NCBI GenBank assembly: GCA_963573305.1
Contig: OY754339.1
Location: 89,683,838 to 89,747,837 of the forward strand
From: Pyrrhosoma nymphula
Taxonomy: Eukaryota > Arthropoda > Insecta > Odonata > Coenagrionidae
DNA: 64,000 bases
Direction of reading: 5' to 3'
Shown here: positions 24,935 to 37,384 of the stretch, piece by piece
Position numbering within the stretch: position 1 is the stretch's first letter
How the letters are laid out: every line of letters starts with the position of its first letter
Notes under the pieces: generated by a model
Database searches by the model: none
What the model was told of the DNA's origin: nothing
The model's input: the letters and a program-made list of their open reading frames with translations, nothing else
Translations under genes and position numbers: made by a program

Positions 24935-25133
24935 AAAAACTGAAAAGTAATCGATGTAGTACCTACTGTCCACTTCATTTTAAATTGACAACACGTGTTT
25001 AGGCTATTTTACTTTGCCATCTTTTCTTCAGGTGTACCAGAAGATGGCTAACAATAAGTAAAAAAAAGCCGAAAGATGTGTTGACAATTTAAAATAAAGT
25101 GGACAGTACCACATCGATTAATTTCCATTTTTG
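24935..25133. repeat. Long imperfect hairpin (about 90-bp arms)
   Basis: Left arm about 24935-25030, right arm about 25037-25133, folding around a short loop near CAGGTGTACC. Paired words include AGTAATCGATGT / ACATCGATTA, ACTGTCCACTT / AAGTGGACAGT, TTTAAATTGACAACAC / TGTTGACAATTTAAA and GCCATCTT / AAGATGGC. The whole unit is about 200 bp, the size of a foldback element or a MITE with nearly full-length inverted repeats. No open frame; target-site duplication not resolved. Confidence 0.85.
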
Positions 25134-25280
25134 ATAACATTTTAGCCTTTAACAACATCTGCGTTTCCCTGCGGTGAAACAGTTTTGTAACGAGGCCTCT
25201 GGTGTCGTAGCACGAACCGATGAAGCAAGAAAGGAACAAACAAAAATCGGTAACCACTCAAAAGTAACGAGAATCCTAAA

Positions 25281-25766
25281 GGCCTGGTTACACGGTACAT
25301 GAGAATTTACAAGTTTCTGTACATTTGTGTGAATGGTTTCATGTACAGATTCTTGTACATTCTCATGGCCAAGTTCAATAAATAGGTGGCTACACGGTAC
25401 ATTTTTTTGGACAGATTTTCGTACATTTTCTGATGCGCATTATGCATTTTCGTTTGTTTTTCCTCATTTTCAACCGTAGGCGCGTTATTTAAACCAATTT
25501 TTTTGCCATGGAAACAACACATTCAGTTGTCAATTGGCTTGTGTAAATGTGAATGTGTCATTTGCGTCGTCTGCCACCAGGTGTCTCTGTAATGAGGTCA
25601 ACTTGTACGATTGTCTGAACGAAATTAGAATTGGTTCTATTTTCTGTTCAGACATTCATACAATCGTACATTTTGGTGTGGTTACACGGTGAATTTTCGC
25701 GTTCATTCTGACATTCAGACATTCACACATTTTCTTGTACATTCTCATGTACCGTGTAACCAGGCC
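25281..25766. mobile_element. MITE with perfect 26-bp terminal inverted repeats
   Basis: The termini at 25281-25306 and 25741-25766 are exact reverse complements over 26 bp, beginning GGCCTGGTTACACGGTACAT. Flanking bases are TAA plus A on the left and TTAG on the right, which is compatible with, but does not prove, the 3-bp TWA target of PIF/Harbinger elements. The interior (486 bp overall) has no transposase frame and carries two further copies of the terminal core, GTGGCTACACGGTACAT near 25386-25402 and GTGGTTACACGGTGAA near 25677-25692. Perfect termini suggest recent mobility, which needs a transposase elsewhere in the genome. Confidence 0.9.
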
Positions 25767-28700
25767 TTAGGAACAATAACGACAACGGAGAATTTCCCCT
25801 AAAATACCATCTAAGGTCTAGGAAAAGTAATGGGATTGCGTCTTCAAAGTCAAGGAATTCCATGACAAGAGAGGCGGTGAGGTGACTTGGAGAGGAAGCG
25901 ATGGGCGGAGGGTGTTTGTTTGAAAGTGGGTTGGGCCGAGGTGGGTGGAAGGCCCATAAGGGGGCGATGGATGGGCAGAGTGGCACGCTGAAAGACGGGG
26001 GTGTGAAGGGACAAGGGTCTTGAAAGACGAACGGAGACGGCTTCTGGTGCTGGGGAGACACGCCGCGCTGAAACAGGGCCGGCCAGCTCCAGGTATGCGT
26101 CGGCACCCTCAAAAAAAATAGTCCCGACGATATGGCCTCTCATTTGGAAAATATTAGACATTCACGTATCATAGGTCAGGGTGACGTGACGGTAAATGTG
26201 CAGTTTCCAGTATTAAAACGGAATGTGAACTATGAACGTAAACGGAGGATATGAAAGGAATGGACTGACAATTTGGACGTAACTAAAACCACATTTGTCT
26301 CGGTTTGAACATGTTTTCATGAAAAATAATTTATTCCCAAGTATTTATTTCCGAGGAAAGATTTTCCCAATGTGAATATTTCCTCTCTTCGGAGGTGCAC
26401 TGAATTAACAATGGAAAAACTACCTGCGTATGATTATCATTAGTGTTCAAAGTATGATTTAAGTGTTGGAAATTGCAAATGTGTATTAGTTTTTCATCAA
26501 GGATATTATTCAAAATAGAATGAAATACTTCTTGACCAGCTTATGATTTTATATGACTTTCAAAAGCTCGCAACGACGCAACCGTATACGATCATTTTTT
26601 ATTTAGGTGCAAGAGAATTCTTGAAAACGTAATTTTTAATGGCATGAAAGACTGTATTTCTACGGTTGTATATTCGCCTAAGATATTAAAGTATATTGTT
26701 TATAGCTGTATTAATGTTCAAGAAATATTTCAGCTTGTATTTAGCTTAAATAATTACCTTTAAAGGTACCCGTTAAAGCAAATACCGATTAGATATGTTT
26801 TAGCCCTCGGTGAAACACATCATTCTGTACGCTACGGTTAGAAAAATGACGGAACTAAAGACGTGCTTTGGAAATTCCCCCGAAAACTACACACCCCGGT
26901 GCTAATACGAAGGAGATCCCTTGGGTACTGGAGATTTTTAGGGAACAAAGCACGAGACCTTCTAATTAACCATCAAACCTCCCTCGGACGGTCCATTTGA
27001 GATTTTCGTTTCGGCCGGAGGTGAGGAATTCCGGCGAAGTGAGAGAATCCAGGGAGAGAAAGTTAACCCTCACGGCTTCCACGAACCAGCCCTTCAAAGC
27101 GGTCCAAGGATTGAAAAGAGGAGTAGGTGGCGTGGCTGCGGTGCAAAGTCACTCGGACTTCAAAAGGAGTCGATGGAGGATGAAAAGACTGGCGAGGGCG
27201 TTAGCTTTTCATTCCCGTCTCTTTTTTCGGGCAATCTTTTGAACCTTCCTCGCAATATGGGGTTACCGTTCGAGCCCTTAGGACGGGGATGAGGAAGGAG
27301 AGAAGGGAACAAACTGGCCGTAATGACAGGGCAGTGGGGGTGCAATCGTGGTGTCCGGGTATTTCGGTCGCCGAAAAAAAAGAAAGCAATAAAAATGAAG
27401 AGCCGAAAGGAGGCAAATGGGTTCGTTCGAATTGGACTCCTTTCTTTGGCCATTCGCAAAATGGTAGAGGGTCAAGCAAAAAAAGATGAAAAACAACCCA
27501 CCCTCAGTCCGTAACTCAACGGATTATGTATTGTCAAGTCTTCAGTCGCGGCAATCTGTTCGAAAGTCAAAACTCATGTTCAACTACTCCTATTACCCCC
27601 TCGAATGAAGTGCTGAAGTTAATGAAAAGCCTCTTCCTTTTAAGTGAAACAAGCAGGGAATTTTCCTACCAGTTCAAATGTGCGTTTTAGAGATATAATT
27701 GATGCCATTCTGCACGGAAAGGAGTGGTCTGGTGCCATTGCTGGATACCTCATTAACTCCATTAAATAGCCAAATAAGCAATGGAAAATATGCTGAGCTA
27801 GATCATTTGTTTATTATCTATTCTCAGCTCTTCTTCATGAGTTTGTTATTCATGAGCATGACACTCGCGTGAACTTCTCGGATGAATGAAACGGCAACCT
27901 ATCATAGCCATGCTATGTGCTACAGCACATCTTATTTTCAGCTCTACTACTAGTTAAGTATTTCTATTGAATAACTTATTTTTATCGGAAATGATTCACA
28001 GAACTCGAATACCACGAATCATTTCTAAGTCTGCGTCTTTTCACACGTATATTTTTAATGGCGTGACTCCGGTAGCTTCAGTTTAGTTTGAGGTTCCCGA
28101 AATGGCATCCCGCGTTATATAGTTGTTGGTAGTAAATTTCCATCCCCTGACGGTTTGTAAATTGGTCGACTTCGCACAAATACTCAGCGGCCTTGTCCAC
28201 AAACGGCCCCCTCGGCCTTATGCCTTTAGCTTCAGCAAAGGGAAATAAACGTCACGCTTTCCCGGTTCTGCAAACGGCGCCGGTTTTGATGTGCAGAATA
28301 ACCCATTTTAGAAACAATAAACTCTGGCCTCACAGATTTTCCGGCGCGAAGGATAGCAGATGTCCCTCTCTTCTGCCTCCCCCCCCCCCCCCAAGCCTCT
28401 CCCTTCCCACAATCCCCACTGCCAGCCCCTCCACTTCTTTGCCTTCCCCTCCCTCTCTTAACGGCCCACCCACAACTCGCAAGACACACTGGGGGGGGCA
28501 AGGAGTCGAGGCAGGACTGCTATGGTTTTCGGAATGAAAAAGTAGTTCTATCGTTTCCGTTTCTCCCTAAAAATATCCACAGTGATAAATAAAAACAATT
28601 TTGGCAATGAGTGCAAAAATCCTGCGTTTTGGACGACCTATTAGTAAAAATAACTGCATTTATAATGGCATATAATTTGGCCAATGCATAAACTTTTTGT

Positions 28701-29360
28701 ATAATGTAGGTTCGTTTCACTCAAGTATTCTACCAGCTGATTGGTAGGTTCTTGGACAGTCCCCCTTCTGCATCCCAATTACATAGACGTCTCGCTTTCC
28801 CTCCTAAGGATGTCCCGCCATTAGATCCCTCTTCATATCTTCTAACTCCTCTTATTTCGTCCAGAATTCTTATCCTTCCTCTTCCACGCTTCCCCAGTGT
28901 TATCACGTACAAAAAAGAGAGTTAATGAGTAGGTTGAAAACAAAATATTTAATCACTAGGATGACACCCAATGCAAATTGTAACTAATATTGCATTCAAA
29001 ATAGGGAAAAATGCCATGAGGAAAAGTAAAATTGAACCATGAAATTGAACCACATACCTCAGGATTACAGGGCTCACGCGTAGTCCACCACGCAATTCAT
29101 TTAGTACTGATTCTCATATCAATTTAAATAGGGCTAGGTATAGGAGTTGAGGATAGGATTTGCACGGGAGAGAACTTAGAAGGGAGCCCCAGTATAGGAG
29201 ATTAAACCAAAATATTCTATCAACAGGGGGTGAGAAGCTTAGAGAATATAAGTAAACCTTTTAAGAGTTAAGATTTTTAAATAAACTTAGCATTTTAAGA
29301 GTTTTTATACATTCTGCCATTTAATCTCTGTCCATGTCTGTAGTTGTAGAATAAATAAAT
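25767..29360. other. Non-coding stretch with three GC-rich patches
   Basis: No gene recognised. GC-rich, strand-asymmetric patches lie at about 25850-26110, 26990-27500 and 28340-28510; the last contains a run of twelve or more C at 28380-28392. Open frames there occur on both strands and lack motifs. The remainder is AT-rich. Confidence 0.4.
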
Positions 29361-29569
29361 ACCAACGGTCTCTATAACATTGGTAGCATATCTATAGTGC
29401 AGTGCATGCTTGTGAGGCTTCGCCTCCTAGCAAGCATTAGCCATTTATGCTAATGCATCAATAGTCGTAGATTCACTAACTTTAGGGTATATTGTAATGC
29501 ATTTTGATAGCTACTCACCCTCTACCGCACACCCTTGAGGTGATGCAGGGTAATTTGTAGATGTACATG
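29361..29569 (+). mobile_element. SINE-A, copy 2 (TAGATG-tailed)
   Basis: Plus-strand copy: starts ACCAACGGTCTC, then ACATTGGTAGCATATC, the hairpin GAGGCTTCGCCTC, TTATGCTAATGCATCAATAG, then CACACCCTTGAGG and a TAGATGTACATG tail. The middle and 3' parts align with the other three copies with scattered substitutions. It is preceded by an AATAAATAAAT stretch. Confidence 0.82.
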
Positions 29570-29789
29570 CAAAAATACTTCAAACTCATTTTATAAGGAT
29601 AAGGAGGTGTTTAAGAGAGATAATTTTGTTTCATTTACTTTTCCCGAGTCACATTTAATTTGGTGCAGTATCGGTCACTACTAATGCGCTGTGGTCACAT
29701 GATCACAAAAGTAGAACAGCGACGCACATGTGTGGCATGGAAATCAGGGAACGTTAACTGAAAATCACGTGGTCGCTCACCAGACCGGA

Positions 29790-30159
29790 AGATTAAGCCC
29801 TGATAATCGAACGGCCGGAATCGAGATCACGCAACCGGCACGCATGGAAGGAAGCACGCAACACGCAGCAGAGGGCAGCGCTCTGTGCACCGGGAGGATG
29901 CGAGGGGAGTGGCAGGGCGGTGCTTCACGATCATTCCTATTGCCCCGAGAGCGACATATGGCGAGATTTCGGGCGTTATGGGGCGGCCGTCTGTTGTGCT
30001 GCTGTTGCCCTGGGGGGGTTAGGGGTTGGAAGGAATGGGCGGTGGGGTCACGGGGGCTTGCCCCTTCCCTTCTCTCACCCCCATTCATGGGGCGCTTCCA
30101 CTGCTGGGCACTTCCGGTGACCTCCCCGATCCCAACTCCGCCAACAAACCCCACCGAGT
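29790..30159. other. GC-rich island
   Basis: GC-rich with G runs at 30011-30055. Opposed open frames of 144 (plus) and 137 (minus) codons overlap almost fully, the usual sign of composition rather than coding. It abuts the MITE that follows. Confidence 0.4.
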
Positions 30160-30714
30160 GGTAGTTTGAGCGAGCTGGTTCCCTAGTCATAATGGAGACC
30201 TTATTCGAATTTTATTTTTTAATCTCAGATTCTGTAAGAAGTGGGAAATAAATATTGAAATACTAATGGTTCAAAAATATAGTTATGCATGACAAAAATT
30301 CTCAGTAATTAAATAAATATATCCTCATAAGTCTCTCATTTGACTAATTTTTTCACGCCGTACGGTGAAATCGCCTTCACAACAAGAGTTCCTTTTTGCA
30401 ATTCTGTAAAACTTACAGCGGTTGGTAACTGAATAATTTCTATAAATAGTTGAGAAAACATACAACCTACACACAGTTAGTTTTTTAATGAAATCTAGGT
30501 GTTATAAATTCTAAATTTATCCAATATTATCCCTCTGGAGCGCAGTCTTAATCTATCCCATGTAAAACAGCTTGTATTTTCAATCAAATTTCTCGAATAG
30601 TAGTTCGGTAAGGGGTTAATACTTTGATATAAATGGCAAGATGGGAGTTATTTTTCTATAAAATGAGGTAAAATTCATCAAAATCTAGGTGAAGTGATTT
30701 ATCGCTCAAACTAC
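30160..30714 (+). mobile_element. MITE of the TAGTTTGAGCGA family, copy 2
   Basis: Best-preserved copy: GGTAGTTTGAGCGA at the left and TCGCTCAAACTAC at the right form a short terminal inverted repeat of about 13 bp. The 555-bp interior has no open frame of note and matches copies 1 and 4. It lacks flanking TTAA, unlike copy 4. A DNA-transposon derivative is inferred; the superfamily is open. Confidence 0.85.
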
Positions 30715-31029
30715 TTTGTCGCACCGTAGCTTGAAACTCAGGAGGTTAGAGTGTTCCGTCAGGAGGACATCAGTCGTGACCCACGGCAGAGAGGCAGGAG
30801 CATTGGAGGAAAAAAGTCGAGGTGCAATAAAACTCCATCACTGGAGAGAACTTAAAGGCTTTCCGTCGGGAGGCAAGCTAAGATGACTCGCCGAGGGAAG
30901 ACATTCGGACGCACCGCTTGAAAAACCACGGTGATTCGACGATAAGGCATCCGCTTAGAATAAATTGCAAGAACCAAGAGACTTTGTTGTGCCTATTCAC
31001 AACTAACGTCTGTGTTAGTCAGCTTCTAA

Positions 31030-31822
31030 GACAGCGGTCATCTATCGCGAAATCGGTGAAGATGCGGACTTATAAGTTCTATCATTAGACCTAACCAACG
31101 TTAGGTCGTGGTGCCCGGAGTGGGGCCTTGAACTTAAATCTCAGTAAATGTACTGCAGTACACTTCTTGCGGAAGTCAACATGCCAACGCTATGTCTAAA
31201 CTGTGGGTGGAGTAAACATAAATTCGTCAGACGAAGTAAAATATAAAGAAACATAGGATTTATCAAGCGTATAGTAAGACGGTCTTCGGATGAAAAAGTG
31301 GGAGGGAAGTGCTACTCCGCTCTGGTTAAGCCACATCTCGAATGCGTCGCGAGCATTTGGGACCCTGGACAGAAAGATTTGATTCGAAAAATAAATAAAA
31401 TATAAAGGAAAGCTGAGCGCGTTTCGTTAAAAACTGCTACGTGCGAACAAAGAGTGTTTCACTGCTTTTAGAGGGATAAGGTTGGGAAACACTAGAGACT
31501 CAAGAGGCTACACGCTAAGCTTAGATTGCTTGAGAAATTCAGAATAAGTGTGTTTCCGTGTGACACGGAGAACATCATTTTGACACCGCAATACATCTTT
31601 AGGTCCGACAGAATAGATAAAAACAGATAGGTACATACAAAATTTGTGCTTCGCACGAACAATAAGTGACCATAGTAAAAACTGAGATTCACTGAAAACA
31701 CTGCTGAAATACACTTTACCTTTTCACGCACTTATAACATTCTCCTTTACACGGATGGTGTCCTAACACACCCTACCACACGCCGATGCGGCGTCCATAG
31801 GGTCGTATGTAGATGTAGATGT
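31030..31822 (+). mobile_element. 5'-truncated, decayed jockey/CR1-like LINE ending in TAGATG repeats
   Basis: Translation in changing frames gives TAVIYREI (31033-31056), which fits the residues just after the reverse transcriptase YADD box, then DLTNVRSWCPEWGL, then NLSKCTAVHFLR, all standard for the RT palm and thumb. Further on, the region matching the LINE at 36785 appears (words KWE/GFIKRIV, RPHLE, RKAER), with several stops and frameshifts. The 3' UTR ends CCACACGCC...GTATGTAGATGTAGATG. The upstream two thirds of the element are missing, typical of incomplete reverse transcription. No function is possible from this copy. Confidence 0.85.
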
Positions 31823-33816
31823 GAGACAAAGTTATTCCACGTGACGTCAGAAAGCATTGAGTTCATCCGTTTCGAAGTAGCAACGAAATTTTTCGTAAAC
31901 AAATGGAAACGTGGTGGCATAATTCACTCGGAACAAAAGCATTCACAAAACCACAAGACTTTATCTGACGCCCAAAATGGATGGCAGAAGCAAAATATTT
32001 CAATTAAATGTAATAAGGGATAGATATAATATTTGCAGATATAATTCAGGCGATTGACGGTGAAGGAATTGGTGGACAAAGATCATCAATAAATACTAAA
32101 AATAACAACAACAACAGAAAACATTAAAGCAATTGAAACACGAACTGGAACAAACGTCAAATTTTGCTACATGAGGTGTGATTTCGACCGGCAAAAATTA
32201 CGCAACTTCCACACCGTAAACATCCGTAATGACTCTCCGAGATAACACCTGAAGAACATGGGACGTTTGGATAATTGCCGGCAAGGTCTCTTGCTGACTG
32301 TGGATGAGAGCGGGTAGCAGAGAGTTTACGCCGGGCCGCAGCGAAGCGTGATCTCCCGGAAGTCGGGAACACACGGCTCGCGAGCCGCTGCCCTCCGACA
32401 AAGCATATAACGTCACGCGTCAGGAGCCGAAAAAACGAAACATCGATGCGCGATCGACTGCGTCACCGTCCCATGCGGAAGCGGTGGTTGCGTCAAACAT
32501 TCACGCAACCAAATGAATGAATTAGGGGAAGGAGTAACAGGGCTATAAGTAGGATGGGATTGCATCACGTCCCAAAGGAAGCGAGTAGGATTGAGACAAT
32601 GTCACAGGATATTCAAACAGTGAAAGGGATTCTATTTAATTCGGACATGAGCTAGATTATTTGGATCAAACTTTACATTAGCAATTTCCACTGCCATGAT
32701 AAAACCGAGGAAAAAAACAAGTGTTTGGTATTTTTCCAGCGTATTACATGAATGAATCTCGTCAAAGTAAGGAAATCCACGGTCGCCAACGTTAAGAAGT
32801 ACGACTAGTTCGTGCACCGGCGACGGTCCAGCAACTATAGGTAAACGTATAGATTTCACCTTTTATATATTTTCGAAACCAATCTATTTTCTGTTTACGT
32901 TGACAACATTTTATGCAACTGAATATATTACGGTAGATAAGATCATGAGCATAAGATTACGGAAATTTGATGCAGAACCGACGGGTGTTAAGTATTATTT
33001 TTCCGCGAACGATTAGAAATCATAATAGCTGCCATTGAGACTTAGTAATGAGATTGTTCGATTGGCAGTTTAGCAGTTTCAAACAAATGAGTCAATTGTG
33101 ATAAAACGACAGTATTTTCATTCACATACTAGCTAGTTGTAACAGCTAGTCTCGTAGGCTTGCAATTTAACTCTAGTATCTCTGGGAATGTAAGTGTGAA
33201 GTTGCATTATTCATTAATACTCATAGTTCGCAAAACATTCATAGCATATAGAATAGTTCACGTTCAGTTAAAATTAAACCCTTGCTCCACACGCTCTTGA
33301 GATGGCAAGCAAATTAAAACATATTTAGCAAGTTATTACATAATGTACATATTACTCCGAAACCTTGGCAATTATGATGCACCTGACCTTGTGGAGAACC
33401 CGAGATGAACTCATGCATTGCAATTTAACGGATGAATTCCGACAAAAAGTGTTCCCTCGCGCACTTCATGACCAAAAAGACAAATTCCCCAAACAGTTCA
33501 AATGAAGAAGCACAGCACTAACCTTGAACACGATTTCGTTACGCAAATATAACACTAAAAACCCTCACCAGTCTGCCAAACTTCCTTGAGGAAGCCATTG
33601 ATGGAATGCCGATATCTCAAATCAAGATGACCAAATGTAAACAAGTCACATTCTGTCGGGAAGGGAAATGGTGAGAATGGAAAGGACTTCCCATTCCGGT
33701 CGAAGAAGTCCCTGCTTGGAGGGGCTACCGAACAAGGAGGTTAGAAAAATATTGGAGACGATATTCTGCTTGATTCCTGAAGCCAATTCCGCCATTTGAG
33801 TCGGCACAGTTGATAA
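31823..33816. other. Non-coding stretch
   Basis: No gene or repeat family recognised. A somewhat GC-rich block lies at 32200-32480 without a credible frame. Confidence 0.4.
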
Positions 33817-34020
33817 CTCACTCTCTGGATTACGTTTCAAGCAGTCGCGTTTGATATTCCTCGAATGCAAGTTATTAAAAACCATAAGCAGGGCGATGTC
33901 TTGCTACTGGTTTGGCAACACCTACTCGGCACAAAATCCTTCCCATGCACCCCTATTCCCGCTTCACTTTCGCCCATAAGCGTACTCAGTCATGCCTCCT
34001 CCATTTCATTTTAACCTCAT
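33817..34020 (+). repeat. Repeat C, copy 1
   Basis: About 204 bp that align directly with 37513-37720, from CTCACTCTCTGGATTACG to CCATTTCATTTTAACCTC, with point changes and small indels. Flanks differ between copies, so it is a dispersed repeat and not one local duplication. No terminal inverted repeat or tRNA-like promoter is visible; class unknown. Confidence 0.82.
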
Positions 34021-36780
34021 TGCAACCGGAGGATAAGGGTGCGAACTGACGTAGGGGATTTCGGGACTGCAGTGGGGTTGTAAGGGATGAGTGAGTTTGG
34101 GAGAAGTATGGGGTGGAAGAGGAGAAAGTGTAGGGAGGGAACGGGGCAGGAGAAGTGGCAGTCCATCGCGGCCAAGTCCCGGAGAGTTCCCTCTGCCTTT
34201 GACAAATTACATCCCGTCAGGAAGATTTACTCCGGGCGCCCGAATATAGAATCGAGAGGGATCATGATGTATGGCGGTGTAAAGGGGGGCATAAAAACGT
34301 CAAGGGTGTGCCATTGAGGTGATGAGATGAAACGCAAAACCCAGATACTGAACGCGGAAACTGGATTACGAATTGAATCAACCCCTCCTCAAGGCCATGA
34401 GTGCCCAGTGGGTCCGCCGGCCGGAATGGATGGTCCCGATTGATGTGGACAATTGATTGAGTACCACATCTCCTTTGATCAGTTATCGTGCCTAATTGTC
34501 GGCGTAAGTAAAATCAATTCGATGCCTCAATCATGTCCTCATGAATATCATCAAACAATATAGACGGAGAGAAAAGGACATTGTTAGGTTGTAGAGTAAG
34601 GTTTTTCAGCTCAATGCCTCGAATATTTTCGACGAAAGACCCTGTTGCCTTAGCAAATATATTTCAGAAATCTAGGGGGCTGATAAAAATTTCATTGGAA
34701 TGCATCTAATCAGGAGGAGTGAAGGTGAATTAAAATATAAAACCTAACAACATCAGTAGAAACTTTCTATTTGTAATACCGATTTCGACGCCAAGACGTC
34801 TTCAACAGGTTGGCTACGTTGATAAGGTATGCGACGATGACGTCACTCCGTCGCAACCGGAGTCACAACATTTTAGGAATCTGTTATTATTAATGTCAAA
34901 TGCAACACTTTCATGTTATAAATGGATCGATGGTTTGCATGCAATATGAATTTTCACTGGGATAATTTCTCCTGGTTTAATCTGGTCATCAATTTTCAAC
35001 AATGTGGGTTTTTATTGTTTACAAAAACATTTATCCTTATGCAAACAAACGCCTGCATATGTGACCTCCAAGTACGATAAAAATCTGTGAAATATAATTT
35101 CAGAGGAAAATAGACAGCGGATGCATAAAATAATCAATCACATTAATCAACCATCATCTTTTGGACTGTAGAAATTTAATATCTTCTTGACCTTTACCCT
35201 GAGACGTAAGCATTTGCGTTCTTTCCCTTCCGTTTCGTGTTTTACTAAGCTTGTCGTTAAAACAAAAAAAACACAATAGATTTATTGACAATGACAACAA
35301 AAAAATAACTACAGCCAGTGGGAAATATCGTAAAATTTGGACGCAAGCTGCCGATAAACATCCGGATGACCTCCGATGCCCGCCTTACGAAAATTTTGGG
35401 CGGGACTCAAGCGTTCTTCATTGATGAATGGAAAGAAAGAAAATAAAGAAGCATTTAATCAATGATTACACTGTGCGCGGGGAATCCACCACGTTGGAGT
35501 GGGCGGGAGGAGATACCAAGAGGAGGGAGATGTCGACCACTCCCGGAGGCAAAGGCGGAGGGGAGAGCCGAAGGAAAGGCTCTCCCCCGGTCGGACAGAC
35601 GGACCCATTCATCATCATCTTCGGAAAAAGTGAATTTCTCTCATCTCCACACATGTGCGGTCTTAAGAGAGATCGATTGGATGGGAGATAGTTTTGAAAA
35701 AGACGAGGAATTCCTTAAGACTGACGGAAACATTTTGAAGGCGGAATCGACGCGACGGTCCGCCGGATGTTATGAAACGACTGCATCTCTCCCCCAGGCT
35801 TTCTTTCTCTCTCACCACACACGGTAGTTGTAATGGCTCGTAACCGCTGTGGTGGCCGCCGACCACCAAGCACCCGAAGACTCCCCAGGCTCCTACTCCT
35901 TCCCCCTACTTCGTTGTTTGAGAGAGAGAGAGAGAGATAAACTATAGAGGGCACCGATTTCCGCGGGTAATCTAATAATAATGACTTAATGACCCCGAAA
36001 AAGAGGCATTGTAAACCGATGGATGTAGAAGAATTGCCTCATTCTTGGGGCATGGACCGTGCACCCGTTTGCCTCTCCATCTTAAGGGAAAGTGGAAGTT
36101 TGGAAGTCTCGAGGAAGCGAATACTTTGCTTCCCACGTTTTTCCCTGAGGGCAATCTACTAATCGATCGGGAATCGGAAATGGGAACCTTAAAATCGGAA
36201 ACAAGCCATTCTCTCGCGTGGATAAATTAAGCTGCTATTCACTATGCACTTATCAATGGAGGAGTCTCCTTCCGAATTCCCATTTCGTCGTTAATTAATC
36301 TAATAAAATAAGTTTTACAGCGGAATGAGGCGTATACTGGCAGGGCTTCCTATATAGTCACCATTACTATCCCCATTTTAACATTTCCGTCACTGCAGGC
36401 AAGGAAAATGGTTGATATCTTTGAACTGGTTAGCGAATATTGATGTGAAATACGCTCTTGAGTATTCGACGTCTATTGTACGGAATAGGAAACTTATAAT
36501 CCTATTCTTCGGAATCCGGAAATACGAAAGTGAGTGAATGGCACTCCTGAATGGTGACAACCATCGCAGTGGACGCCTAAGCTACTTGTGCTTAAGCCTG
36601 AAAAGAGGTAACTCTCGAGGCACCACTGTACAAACAGAAGTGATGCCTAGCTTTCCGCAAAAGATAGGTCGCACTTAAATCGACACGTTTCCGCTTCTGT
36701 GTGTCAAAAATGGCCGGTTTAATTGGGAGGCCAATTCCGGTACTTTCCAGTATCTCCATTCGAATCACGGCCTCAAACCT
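34021..36780. other. Non-coding stretch with a GC-rich island and a (GA)n microsatellite
   Basis: No gene recognised. A GC-rich patch lies at about 35480-35900 with open frames on both strands and no motif. A (GA)n microsatellite runs at 35921-35937. CGATTTCGACGCCAAGACGTC near 34790-34810 resembles hairpin-bearing retroposon ends but no element could be delimited. Confidence 0.4.
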
Positions 36781-37156
36781 ATCGTGGGGAGCACATATAA
36801 GAAATATTTGTGGCAGAGCTCTGAAGAAGCTAGGATTCGTCAAGCGTATTGTGGGAAGATTCTCAGATGAAAAAGTAAAAGAGAGGTGCTATTTCGCACT
36901 CGTCCGGCCACACCTTGAATATGCAGCAAGCATATGGGATCCGGTGCAGAAAGACTTAGTCCGGGAACTTAATAAAATACAAAGGAAAGCTGCGCGATTC
37001 GTCAAAAACTGCTACGGGCGTACAGACAGCGTTACGCAGATGTTAAACGAATTAGGCTGGGAACCTCTAGAGACTCGAAGGCTGCGCGCTAGGCTTAGAT
37101 TACTTGAGCAATTGAGAATAGATATCTTTCAGAGCGACACGGAGAACATCATATAA
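36701..37156 (+). pseudogene. C-terminal fragment of a LINE reverse transcriptase (ORF2-like)
   Basis: A 151-codon open frame. From about residue 28 it matches the thumb and C-terminal end of jockey/CR1-type reverse transcriptases: SWGAHIRNICGRA, LGFVKRIVGRF, RCYFALVRPHLEYAASIWD, then KIQRKAARFVKNCY and ETRRLRARLRLLEQLRI. The first 27 residues are unrelated flanking sequence, so the start codon is accidental. The polymerase active site (YADD) and endonuclease are absent, so the fragment is inactive. It is the cleanest protein remnant in the window and serves as reference for the other LINE copies. Confidence 0.85.
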
Positions 37157-37384
37157 GAACCCCACTATATTTCCAGGTCCGACAGAAACGATAAATTGAG
37201 AGAGATATTTTGCCGAACGTATAGGTATGGGAATTCGTTTTCCCCCGAACAATAAGGGACTTTAATAAATGCAAGTCGTAATTTAATAAAGCGTTTACTT
37301 TTTAAATGAAAACGGCTGGTGTCCGAACACCCCCCGCCACACGCCTATTGAGGCGGCTTGCGGGGTAGTATGTAGATGTAGATG
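36785..37384 (+). mobile_element. 5'-truncated jockey/CR1-like LINE with TAGATG tail
   Basis: Begins within the RT thumb region (about 36785), continues through the stop at 37154-37156 into a 3' UTR of about 220 bp, and ends GCGGCTTGCGGGGTAGTATGTAGATGTAGATG. The same 3' end occurs at 31822. Its terminal TTGAGGCGGCTTGCGGGGTA is identical to that of SINE-A at 13643. No target-site duplication could be resolved. Confidence 0.85.

Noticed and set aside
30761..31030. Upstream part of the LINE at 31 kb, including endonuclease
   Set aside because: No RT or endonuclease residues are readable upstream of about 31030; sequence looks like unrelated flank or is too decayed.
35921..35937. (GA)n run as a regulatory GAGA element
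   Set aside because: Only a short microsatellite; nothing else nearby supports a promoter.
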